Assembly (NCBI GenBank): GCA_030039105.1
Contig: JASHQO010000407.1
Span: 1 to 6,327, forward strand
Direction of reading: 5' to 3'
Source of the DNA: Xanthobacteraceae bacterium
GTDB lineage: Bacteria; Pseudomonadota; Alphaproteobacteria; Rhizobiales; Xanthobacteraceae
DNA: 6,327 nucleotides
The translations under genes and the position numbers were made by a program. The notes under the pieces were generated by a model. The model was given only the letters and a program-made list of their open reading frames with translations, searched no databases and was not told where the DNA came from. How positions within the stretch are numbered: position 1 is the first letter of the stretch; every line of letters starts with the position of its first letter. This document shows positions 1-5,915 of the stretch, piece by piece.

Positions 1-596
1 GGCAGCGACACCTTGAAGAAAATCTGCCGCCGCGTCGCGCCGAACGACCGCAGCATCTCGATCAGCCGCTCGCTGGTGGTGAGCAACCCCGATTCGGTAT
101 TGATCGCCGCCGGAAACAGGACCAGCGTCACCACCACGATCACCTTCGACCAGATGCCGATGCCGAACCAGAGAATGAACAGCGGCGCCAGCGCCACGGT
201 CGGCGTCGCATAGAGGCCCGAGACCCACGGCTGCAATGCCTGCTTCACCGTTGCGCTCGCCGCCATGGCAAGGCCGAGGGCGACGCCCAGCGCGCTGCCG
301 ATGACATAGCCGAGCGCGAATTCGGCTGAACTGACGGCCATGTGATGCCCAAGCTCGCCGCTAACAGCGAGATGAAAGAGTGCAACCGCGATCTGCGACG
401 GCGCCGCGAGAAACAGCGCATTGTCGATCACGAACCGGCTCACCAATTCCCACAGTGCGAGGCCGCCGGCCACGGAAAGAACGCCGGCAAGGTATTTCGC
501 CCGCGCCCGGTCGCCGGAGGGACGCGCGGCGGTGTCGTCGGTCGGCCGGACTTCCGGCGGATTCGCGGCCTCGACGCCGTCGCTGGTCACGCTCAT
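1..596 (-). CDS. ABC transporter permease, SsuC/TauC/NrtB class (partial, C-terminus beyond window edge)
   Basis: Inner-membrane permease of an ABC importer of the nitrate/sulfonate/taurine class. The frame reads from ATG at 596 to the window edge without a stop: 198 complete codons, with perhaps 55-75 residues missing against the usual 250-280. After a hydrophilic, Pro/Asp-rich cytoplasmic tail (residues 1-35) there are hydrophobic segments at about 36-53, 91-113, 125-149 and 150-166. The ATPase-contacting EAA loop is seen at about 180-198, with the core FGATRRQIFFKVSL and the invariant Gly at 186. It lies 16 nt downstream of the binding-protein gene on the same strand, so the two are almost certainly co-transcribed and may be translationally coupled, because no strong Shine-Dalgarno is seen before ATG 596. 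The substrate is unknown. Family assignment is confident; subfamily is not. Confidence 0.9.
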   Translation of the reverse strand, partial: MSVTSDGVEAANPPEVRPTDDTAARPSGDRARAKYLAGVLSVAGGLALWELVSRFVIDNALFLAAPSQIAVALFHLAVSGELGHHMAVSSAEFALGYVIGSALGVALGLAMAASATVKQALQPWVSGLYATPTVALAPLFILWFGIGIWSKVIVVVTLVLFPAAINTESGLLTTSERLIEMLRSFGATRRQIFFKVSL

Positions 597-612
597 GGCG
601 CCCGCATCTTAG

Positions 613-1581
613 CTAATCGGCAATCTGCGTCACACCGGGCAAAAGCACGCGGTCGACGGTGAAGCCGGCAGGCAGATCGCCGAGGCCGCGCAAGGCGTCG
701 ATCACGCTGTCGACTTTGCGCCTGGAGACTTTGCCGGTCGGCTCGAACAGGCTCTTGTCGTGCAGGAAGGCGTAAGCCTTCTCCACCTCGTCCCGGCCGA
801 CGTGGCTGATGTCCATCTGCAGCTTGACGACGTCGTCGTGGTTCCCGGGATCGTCGAACCAGGCGACGCCCTTGGTGTAGGCGTCGAGGAAGCGTTTGAG
901 CGCATCGGTGTTGGCCGCCGCCCATTCGCGGTTCACCGCCATGCCGGCGAACGGCATGTCGGGCAGCACGTCGAAGGTGAAGCCGAGATTGGTGAAGCCG
1001 GCGTCGGCAGCAAAGAAATTGAACGGCATGGTGAGCAGCGCGGCATCGACCGCGCCGGATTTCAGCGCCGAGAACCGCGCGCTGGTGGCACCGGCGAACA
1101 GGTAATCGTAGTCGCCGGATTTCAATCCATGCGGCTCCAGCATCCGCTCGGTGAAGATGCGGGTGATGTCCTTGGGCCCGCCGATGATGATGGTCTTGCC
1201 CTTCAGGTCCTCGATCCTCTTGATCTCGGGCTTGGCAAGCAGCGCATAAGGCGGCGCCTGGATGACGATGCGCACCAGGGCGACCGGCGCGCCTTTGTCG
1301 ATGGCGCGGAGCGGATCGACCATGCCGGCGCTTGGCGCCACCGCGTAGGAGCCGGCGGCAAGCTGCTGGATCACCGCGGCGTTCGATTGCGAGAAGACCA
1401 GATCGATCTTCAAATTCGCGGCGTCGAAATAGCCGTTCTTCTGCGCGATGCGCAGCGGCCACAGATTGGCCGACGTCGCATCGACCGAGCCGACCGAGAC
1501 GACGTCGATAGCCGCGGCAGGCAGCGCCGGCCATGGCGCAGCAAGCGCGACGATCAATCCGAGCAACGCCGATTGACGCAT
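613..1581 (-). CDS. ABC transporter periplasmic substrate-binding protein, NMT1/SsuA/TauA-like
   Basis: A 322-residue periplasmic binding protein that would capture a small solute and deliver it to the permease encoded next to it. Residues 1-24 form a Sec-type signal peptide with a hydrophobic core (ALLGLIVALAA) and a likely cleavage after Ala-24. The mature chain begins IDVVSVGSVDATSANLWPL and continues with features typical of type-2 nitrate/sulfonate/taurine binding proteins: AQKNGYFDAANLKIDLV (about 46-62), a stretch around 106-130 ending in IEDLKGKTIIIGG, and SGAVDAALLTMPFNFFA near 175-191. There is no lipobox cysteine, so it should be soluble rather than a lipoprotein. The start at 1581 is supported by a Shine-Dalgarno 8 nt upstream and by the signal peptide. 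A longer frame on the same strand (593-1603) encodes an Arg-rich, non-homologous product and is rejected. The ligand cannot be told: sulfonates, nitrate, thiamine precursors and aromatic compounds all occur in this superfamily. Confidence 0.9.
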   Translation of the reverse strand: MRQSALLGLIVALAAPWPALPAAAIDVVSVGSVDATSANLWPLRIAQKNGYFDAANLKIDLVFSQSNAAVIQQLAAGSYAVAPSAGMVDPLRAIDKGAPVALVRIVIQAPPYALLAKPEIKRIEDLKGKTIIIGGPKDITRIFTERMLEPHGLKSGDYDYLFAGATSARFSALKSGAVDAALLTMPFNFFAADAGFTNLGFTFDVLPDMPFAGMAVNREWAAANTDALKRFLDAYTKGVAWFDDPGNHDDVVKLQMDISHVGRDEVEKAYAFLHDKSLFEPTGKVSRRKVDSVIDALRGLGDLPAGFTVDRVLLPGVTQIAD

Positions 1582-1589
1582 ACGGGACG

Positions 1590-1598
1590 CCTCGCTCC
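1590..1598 (-). promoter_or_regulatory. Ribosome binding site of the substrate-binding protein gene
   Basis: Read on the minus strand, GGAGCGAGG lies upstream of ATG 1581. The nearer GAGG core leaves 8 nt to the start codon, a normal spacing. This fixes the start at 1581. Confidence 0.7.
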
Positions 1599-1674
1599 GT
1601 CATACACGCCCGGCAGGGCCCTGGCGCCGCTGCGACAGACCGTCCATGGAGGTCGATCGCGAGACGCGCCGCCT

Positions 1675-1699
1675 TCCGGCCGCCCAGTCTGCGGCCGGA
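1675..1699. repeat. Perfect 9-bp inverted repeat in divergent promoter region
   Basis: TCCGGCCGC and GCGGCCGGA face each other across a 7-nt spacer (CCAGTCT). The repeat lies about 94 bp upstream of the binding-protein start and 225 bp upstream of the 2Fe-2S subunit start. There is no T-run on either side, so it is not an intrinsic terminator. It could be an operator for a dimeric regulator or a hairpin in the 5' leader. The arms are all G/C-rich, so chance in a GC-rich genome is also possible. Confidence 0.45.
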
Positions 1700-1882
1700 T
1701 CAGGATACATGCGTTTTCGCCGGGCGTACCAGATGCAGGCGGTTGCCTGCCGGGCAGCACTAACCCCGAAGCTATCTGACAATTCCCGGGGGATTACCGG
1801 TTCCGTGCTCGCGATTTTGCGATTCGCATTCGAATTGGAACAGAGTAAGCTTCGCCGCGAAGGTGGTCGCCAATACGACCGT

Positions 1883-1892
1883 CCCATATGGG
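1883..1892. promoter_or_regulatory. Short palindrome CCCATATGGG upstream of Mo-hydroxylase genes (candidate operator)
   Basis: A perfect 10-bp palindrome extends to a near-palindrome GTCCCATATGGGGAC (1881-1895, one extra G). It sits about 30 nt before the start of the small-subunit gene, where a repressor site or leader structure could act. The ATG inside it (1888) is in frame with the gene but has no ribosome binding site. The functional assignment is a guess. Confidence 0.25.
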
Positions 1893-1911
1893 GACGCGCA
1901 CCACTCAATTC

Positions 1912-1918
1912 GGGAGGA
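1912..1918 (+). promoter_or_regulatory. Ribosome binding site deciding the 2Fe-2S subunit start
   Basis: GGGAGGA lies 5 nt before ATG 1924. It is a near-ideal Shine-Dalgarno. It favours 1924 over the in-frame upstream ATG at 1888, which would add 12 residues that do not belong to the ferredoxin fold. Confidence 0.85.
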
Positions 1919-1923
1919 CAGCT

Positions 1924-2376
1924 ATGATTGCCCTTTCCATCAACGGAAAGACCTATCACGTCGACGCTGAATCCGACACGCCGCTACTCTGGGTGATTCG
2001 CGATACCGTCGGCCTCGTCGGCACCAAATACGGTTGCGGCATCGCCCAATGCGGCGCCTGCACCGTGCACATCAACGGCGTCGCCACGCGCTCGTGCCAG
2101 GTGCCGGTGGGCTCGGTCGGCGCAAAGCAGATCACCACCATCGAAGGCCTGGCGCAGAACGGCAAGCTGCATCCGGTGCAGCAGGCCTGGCTCGACCTCG
2201 ACGTGCCGCAATGCGGCTATTGCCAGAGCGGCATGATGATGGCGGCGGCTTCGCTGCTCAAGACCAATCCGAAGCCGACCGACGAAGACATCGACGGTTC
2301 GATGACCAATATCTGCCGTTGCGGAACCTACCAACGCATCCGCGCCGCGATCCATGCGGCGGCGAACAAGGCGTAA
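1924..2376 (+). CDS. 2Fe-2S subunit of a molybdenum hydroxylase, IorA/aldehyde dehydrogenase type
   Basis: The 150-residue electron-transfer subunit of a xanthine-oxidase-family molybdenum hydroxylase. It carries electrons from the molybdopterin site through two [2Fe-2S] clusters. The N-terminal plant-ferredoxin-like domain (about 1-75) has the motif GCGIAQCGACT with Cys-38, Cys-43 and Cys-46, plus Cys-58. The C-terminal helical domain has QCGYCQSGM (Cys-97, Cys-100) and NICRCGTYQRIRAAI (Cys-131, Cys-133). All eight cluster ligands are therefore present. It has no signal peptide of its own. In this class such subunits are carried across the membrane with the Tat-tagged large subunit, encoded 14 nt downstream. 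The order small-large with no FAD subunit matches the IorAB-like two-subunit group, which passes electrons to a cytochrome instead of NAD or oxygen. Family assignment is very sure; the substrate is unknown. Confidence 0.95.
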   Translation: MIALSINGKTYHVDAESDTPLLWVIRDTVGLVGTKYGCGIAQCGACTVHINGVATRSCQVPVGSVGAKQITTIEGLAQNGKLHPVQQAWLDLDVPQCGYCQSGMMMAAASLLKTNPKPTDEDIDGSMTNICRCGTYQRIRAAIHAAANKA

Positions 2377-2383
2377 GGGAGGA
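2377..2383 (+). promoter_or_regulatory. Ribosome binding site of the molybdopterin subunit
   Basis: GGGAGGA directly follows the stop codon of the small subunit and lies 7 nt before ATG 2391. It decides the start: the same frame is open back to 2034 but overlaps the small-subunit gene and lacks such a site, and only the 2391 start exposes the Tat signal. Confidence 0.85.
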
Positions 2384-2390
2384 CGCAGCC

Positions 2391-4565
2391 ATGAACCATA
2401 TGCCCAAATTCGATTCGCCGAAGCTCGACCGCCGCTCCTTCGTGGTCGGCACCGCCGCGGCGGGAGCCGGACTGACGATCGGCTTCTCGCTCGACCCGGC
2501 GGACGCCGCCGATGCCGCGCCGGAGGTCAACGCCTGGGCGGTGATCAATCCGGACGACAGCGTCGTCATCCGCATCGCCAAGTCCGAAATGGGGCAAGGC
2601 ACGCTGACCGGCCTCGCCCAGCTTACCGCCGAAGAGCTCGGCTGCGATTGGTCGAAGGTCTCGACCGAATTCCCGACGCCGGGGCAGAACCTGGCGCGCA
2701 AGCGCGTCTGGGGCGACTACTTCACCGCCGGCAGCCAGGGCATCCGCTCGTCGCAGGAGTTGGTGCGCAAGGGCGGCGCCGCCGCGCGCGTGATGTTAAT
2801 CCAGGCCGCGGCGAACGAGTGGAACGTGCCGGCTGACGAGTGCAGCGCGCTCAACAGCGTCATCACCCACGCCAAGAGCGGCCGCAAGACCACGTTCGGC
2901 AAGGTCGCGACCGCCGCGGCGAAGATCGATCCGCCCAAGGACATCACGCTGAAGGACCCAAAGACCTGGACCATCGCCGGCAAGCCGCTCAGGCGGCTCG
3001 ACACGCCGCCCAAGATCGTCGGTGAGCCGCTCTATGGCATCGACGTGCGGCAGCCGAACATGCTGTACGCGGCCATCAGCGCCTGTCCGGTGTTCGGCGG
3101 CAAGGTCGCAAGCTACGACGAAGCCAAAGTCCACGACATGCCGGGCGTCAAGAAGGTCGTCAAAGTCGGCGACAACGCCGTCGCGGTGGTCGCCGATTCG
3201 TGGTGGCGCGCCAAGAAGGCGCTCGAAGCCATGCCGATCACCTGGGACGAGGGCGAGAACGTCAAGGTCTCCAGCGCCTCGATCGCCCAATGGCTCAAGG
3301 AGGGTCTCGATGCCGACGAAGCCTTCGTCGGCAACAAGGTCGGCGACGCCAAGGCGACGCTGTCCGGCGGCGCCAAGGTCATCGAGGCGACCTACTCCTA
3401 TCCGTACCAGAGCCACGCGCCGATGGAGCCGATGAACGCCACCGCGATCTATACGTCGGACAAGTGCATGGTGTGGTGTCCGACGCAAAACGGCGAGGCG
3501 GCGCTCGCCGCCGCCGCGGAGGCCTCCGGCCTGCCGGTCGCCCAATGCGACGTCATCAAGACCTATCTGGGCGGCGGGTTTGGCCGACGCGGCCAGACCG
3601 ACTATGTCCGCCAGGCGGTCGAGATCGCCAAGGCAATGCCGGGCACGCCGGTCAAGCTGCTATGGACCCGCGAGGAGGACACCACCCACGACGTCTATCA
3701 TCCGGTCACCCAGTGCAGGATGCGCGCGGCGTTCGACGACAAGAAAAATCTCGTAGCCCTGCACATGCGCATTTCCGGCCAGTCGATCCTGGCCTATCAG
3801 CTACCGTCGCGCATGGTGAACGGCATGGACCCGCTGGTCTTTGCCCAAGGCCTGGCGCCGAAGGGGCCCGATGGCGAGTTCGGCTACGCCATCCCCAACC
3901 TGCTGATCGACCACGCCATGCGCAACCCGCCGATCCCGCCGGGCTTCTGGCGCGGCGTCAATCTCAACCATAACGCCATCTACGTCGAGACATTCATGGA
4001 TGAGCTGGCGCATGCGGCCGGCGAGGACCCGCTGGCGTTCCGGCTGAAATATCTCAAGCCGAAACACGCCGCCGTGCTCAAGGCGGTGGCGGAGAAGGCG
4101 GATTACGACAAGCCGCTGCCGAAAGGCGTCTATCGCGGCATCGCGCAGATCATGGGCTTCGGCAGCTACGTCGCCGCCGTCGCCGAGGTCTCGGTCGCCA
4201 ACGGCCATGCCACCATCCACCGCATCGTCGGCGGCACCAATTGCGGCCACGCCGCCAATCCGGAGCAGGTGATGCGGCAGATCGAGGGCTCGTTCGTCTA
4301 CGGGCTCTCGGCGATGCTGTATGGCGAATGCACGGTGCGCGCCGGCCGCATCGAGCAGAAGAACTTCGACACGTATCAGGTGATGCGTATCGACGAGATG
4401 CCGAAGGTCGAGTTCGTCGTCATGCCCGATGGCGAATTCTGGGGCGGCGTCGGCGAGCCGACCATCGCGGTGGCGGCGCCGGCCGTGCTCAACGCCATCT
4501 TCGCGGCGACCGGCAAGCGCATCCGCAACTTCCCGCTCAAAGACAACGACCTAAGCTCCGCGTAA
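2391..4565 (+). CDS. Molybdopterin-binding subunit of a periplasmic molybdenum hydroxylase (IorB/aldehyde dehydrogenase type)
   Basis: The 724-residue catalytic subunit, binding a molybdopterin-cytosine-dinucleotide-type Mo cofactor and hydroxylating or oxidising an aldehyde or N-heterocycle. A Tat signal is seen: DRRSFVVG with Arg-14/Arg-15, then a hydrophobic stretch to about 33, so the folded holoenzyme should be exported. After an N-terminal part with SEMGQGT (about 65-71) comes the a/b-hammerhead domain (about 211-288, starting GEPLYGID). HAPMEPMNA (342-350), the cofactor motif GGGFGRR (394-400), PPGFWRGV (516-523) and DELAHAAGEDPLAFR follow. Near the C-terminus GGVGEP contains Glu-689, in the position of the family's catalytic glutamate. 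The length fits the single-polypeptide IorB group (about 720-780). It forms an operon with the small subunit and ends at a strong terminator. It is not SoxC, which has a sulfite-oxidase fold. No XdhC-like maturation factor or cytochrome subunit directly follows. The substrate cannot be read from the sequence. Confidence 0.93.
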   Translation: MNHMPKFDSPKLDRRSFVVGTAAAGAGLTIGFSLDPADAADAAPEVNAWAVINPDDSVVIRIAKSEMGQGTLTGLAQLTAEELGCDWSKVSTEFPTPGQNLARKRVWGDYFTAGSQGIRSSQELVRKGGAAARVMLIQAAANEWNVPADECSALNSVITHAKSGRKTTFGKVATAAAKIDPPKDITLKDPKTWTIAGKPLRRLDTPPKIVGEPLYGIDVRQPNMLYAAISACPVFGGKVASYDEAKVHDMPGVKKVVKVGDNAVAVVADSWWRAKKALEAMPITWDEGENVKVSSASIAQWLKEGLDADEAFVGNKVGDAKATLSGGAKVIEATYSYPYQSHAPMEPMNATAIYTSDKCMVWCPTQNGEAALAAAAEASGLPVAQCDVIKTYLGGGFGRRGQTDYVRQAVEIAKAMPGTPVKLLWTREEDTTHDVYHPVTQCRMRAAFDDKKNLVALHMRISGQSILAYQLPSRMVNGMDPLVFAQGLAPKGPDGEFGYAIPNLLIDHAMRNPPIPPGFWRGVNLNHNAIYVETFMDELAHAAGEDPLAFRLKYLKPKHAAVLKAVAEKADYDKPLPKGVYRGIAQIMGFGSYVAAVAEVSVANGHATIHRIVGGTNCGHAANPEQVMRQIEGSFVYGLSAMLYGECTVRAGRIEQKNFDTYQVMRIDEMPKVEFVVMPDGEFWGGVGEPTIAVAAPAVLNAIFAATGKRIRNFPLKDNDLSSA

Positions 4566-4576
4566 GCGCGGAGAAC

Positions 4577-4611
4577 GAGCGGCGGGCCGCAAAGCCCGCC
4601 GCTCTGATTTT
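4577..4611 (+). terminator. Intrinsic terminator after the Mo-hydroxylase genes
   Basis: A perfect 11-bp stem, GAGCGGCGGGC (4577-4587) and GCCCGCCGCTC (4594-4604), with the 6-nt loop CGCAAA, followed by TGATTTT. It starts 11 nt after the stop codon at 4565. The U-run is short (four T), so read-through or attenuation is plausible. Its tail abuts the start codon of the next gene. Confidence 0.85.
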
Positions 4612-4614
4612 GTG

Positions 4615-5904
4615 ATGGCAAGACACCGCGCGGCCAAAACCCGTCGACAAATTTTCCACGGTGCGGCGGGCGCCGCAGCGACCGTGGCATTATGGCCGCG
4701 TGTATTGCGGGCGCAAGCCGCGCCGCGCATCGTCATCGTCGGCGGCGGCTTTGCCGGCGGCGCTTGCGCCCGTGCGCTGCGCGCGGCGGACGACAAGCTT
4801 GCGATCACGCTGGTCGAAGCGCGCGCCACCTATACGGCGCCGCCGCTGAGCAACGGCGTGCTTGGCGGCATTCGCGCGCTGTCGCAGCAAGAATTCGGCT
4901 ATGACAGGATCGCCGCAGCCGGCATCGAGGTCGCGATCGCCGCCGCGACCGCGATCGATCCGCAGGCAAAGACCGTAAAGCTGTCGACCGGCGACGCCCT
5001 GCCCTACGACCGCCTCGTGCTGGCGCCCGGCATCGAGCTCAAGTTCGACGGCATCAAGGGCTATAGCGAGGCCGCCGCCGAGCAGGCACCCCACGCCTGG
5101 ACCGCCGATGCCAAGCAATTCGAATTGCTGCGGAGCCAGATCGCGGCCATGGCCGACGGCGGCACGGTGGCGATCGTCGCGCCGGCCAATCCGTCGCGCT
5201 GCCCGCCCGGCCCCTACGAGCGCGCCAGCATGATCGCGCACTATCTCAAAGCCAAGAAGCCGAAGGCCAAGATCGTCATCCTCGACGCCAAGGACACCTT
5301 CACCATGCAGCGATTGTTTCTCAAGGCATGGCAGGAGCTCTATCCCGGCACGATCGCGTGGAAGTCGCTATCGGACGGCGGCAACGTGGCATCGATCGAT
5401 GTGGCGAAGAAATCGATCGAGACCGATTTCGACGCCTACGAATATGCCGTCGCCAACGTGATACCGCCGCAGCGCGCCGGCAAGATCGCGCAGCTTGCCG
5501 GCGTCGTCGACCGCACCGGCTGGTGTCCGGTCGATCCGGTGACGTTCGAATCGTCGCTGCAGAAGGATGTCCACGTCGTCGGCGACGCGTCGTTCGCCGG
5601 CTCGATGCCCAAATCGGCGTTTTCCGGCCTGATCGAAGGCAAGCTCGCCGCCGCCGCCATCGTGCGCCTGCTCAAGGACGAGACGCCGAATGCGGCGCAT
5701 CTCGCCAGCAACTGCTACAGCGTGGTCGCGCCCGATTATGCGATCTCGATCGCCGGGGAGTTCGCGCCGCTCAACGGCGAATTCACCGAAGTCGACAACT
5801 CGATCCGCTCCAGCCCGCTCGATGCGCCGCCGGCCGTGCGCGCCGCGGACGCCAAGAAAGCGGAGGCCTGGTTCAGTGCCGCTACCAAAGAGATTTTTGG
5901 TTAG
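4615..5904 (+). CDS. fccB: FAD-dependent sulfide dehydrogenase flavoprotein, FccB/SoxF family (FCSD)
   Basis: A 429-residue periplasmic flavoprotein of the flavocytochrome c sulfide dehydrogenase family. These oxidise sulfide or support Sox-dependent thiosulfate oxidation, passing electrons to a c-type cytochrome. A Tat signal TRRQIFHG (Arg-10/Arg-11) precedes a likely cleavage after Ala-35 (AQA). The FAD-binding Rossmann motif is IVIVGGGFAGG (39-49). RCPPGPYER (Cys-196) and SNCYSVVAPDY (Cys-367) match the two cysteines of the family's redox-active disulfide, and the C-terminal FCSD flavin-binding domain follows. GWCPVD has a third conserved-looking cysteine (304). Where Allochromatium FccB has the covalent-FAD cysteine, this protein reads TYTAPPLSN (72-80), so that cysteine is absent. 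The start is ATG 4615 (GTG 4612 is possible), with no Shine-Dalgarno and the terminator tail just upstream. The neighbour is soxX; no fccA lies between them, which favours a SoxF-like role. Family is sure; exact substrate is not. Confidence 0.9.
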   Translation: MARHRAAKTRRQIFHGAAGAAATVALWPRVLRAQAAPRIVIVGGGFAGGACARALRAADDKLAITLVEARATYTAPPLSNGVLGGIRALSQQEFGYDRIAAAGIEVAIAAATAIDPQAKTVKLSTGDALPYDRLVLAPGIELKFDGIKGYSEAAAEQAPHAWTADAKQFELLRSQIAAMADGGTVAIVAPANPSRCPPGPYERASMIAHYLKAKKPKAKIVILDAKDTFTMQRLFLKAWQELYPGTIAWKSLSDGGNVASIDVAKKSIETDFDAYEYAVANVIPPQRAGKIAQLAGVVDRTGWCPVDPVTFESSLQKDVHVVGDASFAGSMPKSAFSGLIEGKLAAAAIVRLLKDETPNAAHLASNCYSVVAPDYAISIAGEFAPLNGEFTEVDNSIRSSPLDAPPAVRAADAKKAEAWFSAATKEIFG

Positions 5905-5915
5905 GGAGTGAATTC

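Larger units (their letters stand above)
1582..1923. other. Divergent intergenic region, no gene recognised
   Basis: This 342-bp region separates the leftward ABC transporter genes from the rightward Mo-hydroxylase genes, so it must hold the promoters of both. The open frames that cross it on either strand have no recognisable domain and no ribosome binding site, and are treated as noncoding. The part nearest 1800-1860 is richer in A/T than its surroundings and would be a natural place for the rightward promoter. I could not find a -35/-10 pair with good spacing on either strand. Three dyads are present, at 1675-1699, 1781-1795 (AATTCCCGGGGGATT, one mismatch) and 1883-1892. No riboswitch fold can be asserted by eye. 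Confidence 0.6.

Noticed and set aside
593..1603. 336-codon frame on the minus strand overlapping the binding protein
   Set aside because: An Arg/Ala-rich frame-shadow of the real gene, with no domain and no signal peptide.
760..1779. 339-codon frame on the plus strand opposite the binding protein
   Set aside because: An antisense shadow caused by GC-rich codon bias. It has no ribosome binding site and no recognisable motif.
1799..1812. GG-N10-GC spacing suggestive of a sigma-54 promoter
   Set aside because: Only the dinucleotides match; the flanking consensus bases (TGGCAC and TTGC) are absent.
1646..1927. Possible small gene in the intergenic region (93 codons)
   Set aside because: No Shine-Dalgarno, no recognisable motif, and it runs into the ribosome binding site and start of the 2Fe-2S gene.
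2034..2390. Upstream in-frame extension of the molybdopterin subunit (843 residues in total)
   Set aside because: It overlaps the small-subunit gene in another frame, is Arg-rich and without homology by eye. ATG 2391 has a strong ribosome binding site and exposes the Tat signal.
2796..3545. 249-codon antisense frame within the molybdopterin subunit gene
   Set aside because: Composition is that of a reverse-complement shadow. The plus-strand gene has clear family motifs throughout.
2391..4565. Large subunit as the SoxC sulfite dehydrogenase
   Set aside because: Its motifs (GGGFGRR, PPGFWRGV, GGVGEP) and the two-[2Fe-2S] partner are those of the xanthine-oxidase family, not of the sulfite-oxidase fold.
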